Under the pieces are notes generated by a model. That model had not been told where the DNA came from. It made no database searches and saw only the letters and a list, made by a program, of their open reading frames with translations. Position numbers and translations under genes: made by a program. Shown piece by piece: positions 60,218-64,000 of a stretch of DNA of 64,000 bases. The stretch covers positions 16,050 to 80,049 of the forward strand of contig JAEWXO010000093.1 in assembly GCA_023458875.1 (NCBI GenBank). Reading direction: 5' to 3'. The stretch is from Bacillota bacterium (GTDB lineage: Bacteria > Bacillota > Clostridia > Oscillospirales > Ruminococcaceae). Each line of letters starts with the position of its first letter. Within the stretch, counting starts at the first letter, position 1.

Positions 60218-62197
60218 TCACTCTATTATTTCCGAATAACGTTTTTTACAAAGCTCTTTAAAAAACTCAATCTGCCCCTTATCTATTTTTTCTTCGGCAT
60301 ACCTGAGTCCCTTTTTACAATGTATATAAACAAATTCCTCATACATAACCCTGTTGTTGTCTGTCAGTCTGAAGCCTCCGGTCAGTCTCTTGTAAGCTAT
60401 ATCAATCATATATCTGTATGAGAGTCCTATATTCAGAATATTTTTATCATATTTGTCCAGATTAAAAATATTGTAGCTGTCAAAACAGCAGTTATACAGA
60501 TCAATCGCCCTTTTAAAAACAGGATTATTATTTATATACTTAGGGAAATACATCATTATATCTGAGGTACTTTCAGGAGTTTCGATTGAAAGGCAAAGGT
60601 CATTCTGATACACTTCCCTTTTTCCGAAAAAGCACTTATTACTCATAACAGTCATATGCGGATTGCGAACAACAATCTTTGATGCATCACGGAACATATT
60701 AAAGTTATAAATATATATAAGGTCTTTTGGAAGTATTACGGTTTTCCCCTTATTTCTTGAAATTTCACCGAATTCTGATCCTTCAGTTCCGTTTGAAATA
60801 GCATATATATTTTCATCCAGCTGCCAGATATCATTTTCATAATGAGGAATTTCCTCAATAAGAATATGGTTATACACTATGCCGTCAGGCGCTTTATGCT
60901 TATCAGAAAAAGGACAGTGACGGAACGGATTTCCGTCCATAATTACATTTTCTTTAAGAACAATATCCTTTGAAAGTGACACACAGTTATAAAAGGCATC
61001 CTTACAGATAGTACTTACATTCTGCAGATTAATGTCGGTAAGATTGCTGCAGCCGCAGAATGCATCTGTATCAATGCTTTCTACAGTATCCGGCAGAATA
61101 ACACGCCTTATATTTTTATTATTAATAAAAGCATTCATGCCGATGAATTTGACTTCTTCCGGAATTTTAACAGTCTCCATATCTGTAGAGTATTTCTGGA
61201 GTGTTCCTCCTACTATAAGTATGTCTTTTGACTCTTCAAAAGGAGTATAGCTTACAATTCCGCTTGACATATAGCTTTCTTCTAATTTATTCCATGTGAC
61301 GGTTTTTAAATTTTTACAGTTCGTAAAAACGCGGTGCCCCAGACGTGCATATTTGTTTAAATGCACCTCTTCAAGACTGCTACATCCTGAAAAACATTCG
61401 TCCTCAAGAACAGCCTGGCAGTCAAAAACAAGCTTTTTTAATTTACGCTGTCCGAGAAATGCGTTATCATGAATTATGATATTACCTTTTGGAAAATGCA
61501 CAAATGAAAACATTGCCCACTTGTTGCATCTCTGGCCGACAGCTGATATCAGAAAGGCATTTTCCCCTATACTCCATAGCGTATCAGGCAGAAACAGCCC
61601 CAGTTCTCCGAGTTTTCTGTCAGCAATAATTCTGCAGTCTGCTTTTATATGTGTAACAGGATGGCCATCAATATATGCAGGTATTATAACTTTTTTTCTT
61701 TTTATATGAATACTTGTTATAACCGCATCGCCGTCTTTGTTATAATAAAACTGAAGCCCTGCTTTTTGTGCAGTACGCATTGTAACGCTTGAATTCTCAT
61801 ATATCTTACCTGTATCCTCACAGGAGCTGTCACTAAACGCCTTGTTCTCAACAGTTTGCTGTGACTTTTCAGAAATGTCCTCACTGTCATTTTTGCCTTC
61901 TGCTATTGTTTCAGGCATATCCGTCCTATCATCGTTATCATCAGCACCACAATCAGGCTGAGTAATTTTTTCATTATCGGCTTTAAGCTCTTTTTCTTTT
62001 TTATATGTATCTTCATCAGAATCCTTGTCTGATGTTTTATACTGACAGGAATTTGCATCCGAAGTGCTGACATCATCCTTATCTCCGGACTCATCACCAA
62101 AAATAGCATCCAATATTACATTTCCGGCCTCAACTGCTGATTTAGCAGCAGCGTCCAGCGTGTCCAGACCCTTCGATAAAAAGTCAAATAAATCCAT
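60218..62197 (-). CDS. BspA-type leucine-rich repeat protein
   Basis: 659 residues. Residues 1-25 are amphipathic, without a signal peptide. An acidic, Asp/Glu/Ser-rich region follows (about 35-145), then BspA-like LRR_5 repeats (about 150-560; LPDTLWSIGENAF, IPEEVKFIGMNAF, LPDTVESIDTDAFCGCSNLT), and a helical C-terminus (about 570-659) rich in Tyr and Lys. BspA repeats usually mediate binding. The lack of an export signal suggests a cytoplasmic role or an unrecognised route. ATG at 62197 follows AAGGAG. Confidence 0.88.
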   Translation of the reverse strand: MDLFDFLSKGLDTLDAAAKSAVEAGNVILDAIFGDESGDKDDVSTSDANSCQYKTSDKDSDEDTYKKEKELKADNEKITQPDCGADDNDDRTDMPETIAEGKNDSEDISEKSQQTVENKAFSDSSCEDTGKIYENSSVTMRTAQKAGLQFYYNKDGDAVITSIHIKRKKVIIPAYIDGHPVTHIKADCRIIADRKLGELGLFLPDTLWSIGENAFLISAVGQRCNKWAMFSFVHFPKGNIIIHDNAFLGQRKLKKLVFDCQAVLEDECFSGCSSLEEVHLNKYARLGHRVFTNCKNLKTVTWNKLEESYMSSGIVSYTPFEESKDILIVGGTLQKYSTDMETVKIPEEVKFIGMNAFINNKNIRRVILPDTVESIDTDAFCGCSNLTDINLQNVSTICKDAFYNCVSLSKDIVLKENVIMDGNPFRHCPFSDKHKAPDGIVYNHILIEEIPHYENDIWQLDENIYAISNGTEGSEFGEISRNKGKTVILPKDLIYIYNFNMFRDASKIVVRNPHMTVMSNKCFFGKREVYQNDLCLSIETPESTSDIMMYFPKYINNNPVFKRAIDLYNCCFDSYNIFNLDKYDKNILNIGLSYRYMIDIAYKRLTGGFRLTDNNRVMYEEFVYIHCKKGLRYAEEKIDKGQIEFFKELCKKRYSEIIE

Positions 62198-62274
62198 ATA
62201 ATTTCATCTCCTTCAGATTCTGTCAGTATTCCAATTTATTTTTATGTGTTAATGTTAAATGATAATACATTTAT

Positions 62275-62303
62275 ATTATAACATGCATAAAAAGTCATGT
62301 CAA
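62275..62303 (-). promoter_or_regulatory. Promoter of the LRR gene
   Basis: Minus strand: TTGACA (62303-62298), 17-bp spacer, TATAAT (62280-62275). Its -35 box is two bases from that of the opposing promoter at 62306. Confidence 0.9.
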
Positions 62304-62305
62304 TG

Positions 62306-62334
62306 TTGACAAATACATTAATACATGATAAAAT
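62306..62334 (+). promoter_or_regulatory. Promoter of the tRNA-like RNA unit
   Basis: TTGACA (62306-62311), 17-bp spacer, extended -10 TGATAAAAT ending 62334. It shares the palindrome TGTCAA-TG-TTGACA (62298-62311) with the divergent LRR promoter. Confidence 0.85.
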
Positions 62335-62404
62335 ATTAATGTTGTTCTCGTGCGGAAGCAGAGACACATTCCTAAATGTGTAAAAAAATTTATTTTTTCA
62401 CGGC

Positions 62405-62480
62405 GACCGTAAGTAATTCAACTGGTAGAAATCCCTCCTGTCAAGAGGGAATATGGCGGTTCAAATCCGTCCTGCGGTTT
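62405..62480 (+). tRNA. Degenerate tRNA-like sequence with GUC in anticodon position
   Basis: Anticodon arm CCCTC-CTGTCAA-GAGGG with GTC at 62440-62442 (Asp), 5-nt variable loop, T arm GGCGG-TTCAAAT-CCGTC, and D arm ATTC-AACTGGTA-GAAA preceded by canonical T8-A9. The acceptor arms are out of register: GACCGTA (62405-62411) pairs fully with TGCGGTT (62473-62479), but two extra bases (62412-62413) and one extra C (62472) separate it from the core. The D stem has one mismatch, the discriminator is T and no CCA is encoded. It may be a tRNA-Asp pseudogene or a tRNA mimic. Confidence 0.55.
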
Positions 62481-62512
62481 AGAATCTATTACACTACTTT
62501 AATACATACTTT

Positions 62513-62557
62513 AAAGAAAAACGTTCTTCAATTTATTTTTGAGGAACGTTTTTCTTT
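62513..62557. terminator. Bidirectional terminator after the RNA unit
   Basis: A 14-bp stem AAAGAAAAACGTTC (62513-62526) with 62544-62557, then TTATTTTTTTTT. It also serves the convergent GH18 gene. Confidence 0.92.
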
Positions 62558-62567
62558 TTATTTTTTT

Positions 62568-63845
62568 TTACAATATCTCCGGAGTGACTAAAGCACCCAG
62601 AAGTCCCCAGTTCTGTGCAAAAGGTCGCATAAGATTCCAGTATCCCAGTCCCCTCATTCCTGTTTCCAGCAAAAGATCAAGCTTGCGTCTTATACTCCTT
62701 ACATCTTCAAACCACACAACATGTTCATCTCCCTGTCTTGTGTAATTGAACCACGGAGCCTGGGATTCCTCATCGTACTCTATAGCAACACCGTTATCAT
62801 AAGCAATTGTTATTGCATACTGATTTCCTATTAACTCGGCACGTGTGATTCCCTTTTCAAACGGCAGGGTCCAGTCATAGCCGTAATTAGGGATTCCCAT
62901 CATTATCTTTTCTTTTTGTATCTGACTCAGTGCAAAATCTATAACCTTTGTTACAGGTCCTATAGGTGCAACTGCCATTGGAGGACCGTATGTATATCCC
63001 CATTCATAAGTCATAACAAGAACTGTGTCTGCAACTGCTCCGATTGCCTCATAATTATGTGCTTCGTAAAGAAGTCCGGGCTGTTCCTTTGATACCTTCG
63101 GTGCAAGATCCACATTTACAAAGAAGCCGTTTCTGTGCATTATTTCTGACGCATTCTTTATAAATCCCAGAAATGCTTCGGCATCCTCAGGCAAAATAAA
63201 TTCAAAATCTATATCAAAACCTTTATAGCCTTTTTTCTTCATTTCATAAACAAGGGCATCTAACACGGTATTCTGAAGCTGCGCAGAATTAAATAAACTG
63301 CTTGCACGTTCAGAACTGAAATTTCCGTTCTCGGTTATTGATGAAAAAACAAGAACAGGTGTTACCTGTGTGCTTTTGACTGTTGTCAGCAGTTCCTCAT
63401 CATCAGGGGGAATAAGCTGACCCGAATCTGTAAAGCCATATCCAAAAACAGAAATTGTACTCAGAAACGGAAGCTCACGTTTCAGAAGTGCCTTTGAAAT
63501 GTATGGATAAGCATAACCGTTTATCCGTGCTGAACGGACAGGACTTTGAGTGAATTTTACAGTTATTATTCTGCCGGCGGTAATGTCAGGCTCAAATGTA
63601 AGCCATGGATTGTTTCTTATAAGCTCATATACTGTTGTTCCATAATTTACAGCAATTGAGTACAGCGTATCTCCGGGGCGTACGGTATAAGTCACCTCCG
63701 GTATAAGTATAAGCAGTGCCTGACCAGGCACGATTTGTCCTGACTGGAAAAGACCGTTATCGGAGATCAGTCTTTGTTCTGATATTCCGTAACGTCTGGC
63801 AATATCACTTATGGTATCACCGCTTTTGACAATATAGATTTCCAT
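62568..63845 (-). CDS. LysM-GH18 glycosidase, SleL/YaaH-like
   Basis: 425 residues. Two LysM domains (about 2-46 and 50-95) bind peptidoglycan. The GH18 barrel (about 105-420) has the catalytic motif in GFDIDFEF (about 210), with the acid Glu last of D-x-D-x-E. There is no signal peptide, as in SleL/YaaH proteins placed on the spore cortex. It probably cleaves cortex glycan during germination. ATG at 63845 follows AAGGAG. Confidence 0.9.
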   Translation of the reverse strand: MEIYIVKSGDTISDIARRYGISEQRLISDNGLFQSGQIVPGQALLILIPEVTYTVRPGDTLYSIAVNYGTTVYELIRNNPWLTFEPDITAGRIITVKFTQSPVRSARINGYAYPYISKALLKRELPFLSTISVFGYGFTDSGQLIPPDDEELLTTVKSTQVTPVLVFSSITENGNFSSERASSLFNSAQLQNTVLDALVYEMKKKGYKGFDIDFEFILPEDAEAFLGFIKNASEIMHRNGFFVNVDLAPKVSKEQPGLLYEAHNYEAIGAVADTVLVMTYEWGYTYGPPMAVAPIGPVTKVIDFALSQIQKEKIMMGIPNYGYDWTLPFEKGITRAELIGNQYAITIAYDNGVAIEYDEESQAPWFNYTRQGDEHVVWFEDVRSIRRKLDLLLETGMRGLGYWNLMRPFAQNWGLLGALVTPEIL

Positions 63846-63905
63846 GATGTTTGCTCCTTAAAATATTAAATATAAATAACTCAAACTTCGCAGGATGAAT
63901 TTCAC

Positions 63906-63969
63906 GGAACGGATGAATCCGTTCCCTACGAGGGTTACGCTCAATGTAGGGAACGCATTTATGCGTTCC
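63906..63969. repeat. Double palindrome (REP-like)
   Basis: Two 20-bp palindromes, GGAACGGAT-GA-ATCCGTTCC (63906-63925) and GGAACGCAT-TT-ATGCGTTCC (63950-63969), are joined by CCCTAC and GTAGGG arms around GAGGGTTACGC. It lies upstream of the GH18 gene and near the window edge. Confidence 0.7.
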
Positions 63970-64000
63970 GTTATGCTACGTGGTTTGTCGATTAAAAGCT

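Larger units (their letters stand above)
62341..62560 (+). ncRNA. Structured RNA unit containing a tRNA-like fold
   Basis: From the likely start near 62341 to the terminator at 62513-62557. The 5' part forms a hairpin TCTC-G-TGC/GCAGAGA with a GGAA loop (62346-62364), then CACATT/AATGTG (62365-62380). The latter competes with a GTG-A-run/T-run-CAC hairpin (about 62378-62402). The tRNA-like segment is at 62405-62480. I see no protein-coding frame with a ribosome binding site. I do not recognise the leader as a known riboswitch. Confidence 0.6.

Noticed and set aside
62405..62480. Functional tRNA-Sec or tRNA-Pyl
   Set aside because: The extra acceptor pair recalls tRNA-Sec, but the anticodon is GUC, the variable arm is short and the D arm is ordinary.
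1..64000. CRISPR array, prophage or conjugative element
   Set aside because: No regularly spaced direct repeats, integrase, capsid or relaxase genes were seen.

Overview
The window looks like a chromosomal segment of a low-GC, anaerobic, cellulolytic Firmicute close to Ruminococcus (clostridial cluster IV). Supporting this are a GH9 cellulase and a second secreted protein that both carry dockerins, a complete Rnf ferredoxin:NAD oxidoreductase operon, a flavodiiron protein with rubredoxin, sporulation-type envelope proteins, AddAB, Rex and a tryptophan T-box. UUG start codons are frequent. I see no phage, transposase gene, CRISPR array or rRNA. The assignment rests on gene content only.

Layout. 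1-3079 (minus strand): the 5' part of a LysM/G5 envelope protein, an RluA-type pseudouridine synthase and a histidine phosphatase. 3246-9094 (plus): apbE-rnfCDGEAB, a flavin transferase followed by the complex it flavinylates. 9240-12645 (minus): phosphofructokinase and a GGDEF/EAL protein. 12915-15027 (plus): an OmpR-type two-component system. A small transcription unit follows at about 15100-15290, and its promoter has the same direct-repeat layout as the regulator's own promoter. 15344-16132: a membrane protein. 16311-23457: promoter, Trp T-box and trpE-trpGD-trpC-trpF-trpB-trpA. 23678-28696: a chemoreceptor facing fliM-fliY-cheY, with no other flagellar genes in view. 28806-32503: the two dockerin proteins. 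32654-33897: a phosphopantetheinyl transferase and an acetyltransferase.

34236-38184: acn-icd-rex (the oxidative branch toward 2-oxoglutarate), with a near-consensus Rex operator over the acn -35 box. 38185-38931: decayed small lipoprotein-like genes. 38932-57744 (minus): a small membrane protein, a guanylate-kinase-like protein, NudC, AddA, an M23/SpoIIQ-like protein, a helical protein, AddB, a three-gene ABC-2 exporter, Tex and an ABC-F ATPase. 58256-60157 (plus): a small repeat-containing protein, then flavodiiron protein and rubredoxin. 60218-63845: a BspA-type leucine-rich repeat protein and a LysM-GH18 spore-type glycosidase on the minus strand, with an independent plus-strand RNA unit between them.

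Main observations for follow-up: (1) the RNA unit at 62306-62560, with its own promoter, a degenerate tRNA-like fold (GUC in the anticodon position) and a terminator; (2) the paired TTCACA-N5-TTCACA promoters flanking the two-component genes and the small RNA candidate behind them; (3) an intergenic two-hairpin repeat family with at least six copies and compensatory changes in its stems; (4) the Rex operator at acn-icd-rex; (5) a compact branched palindromic element at 57874-57973.
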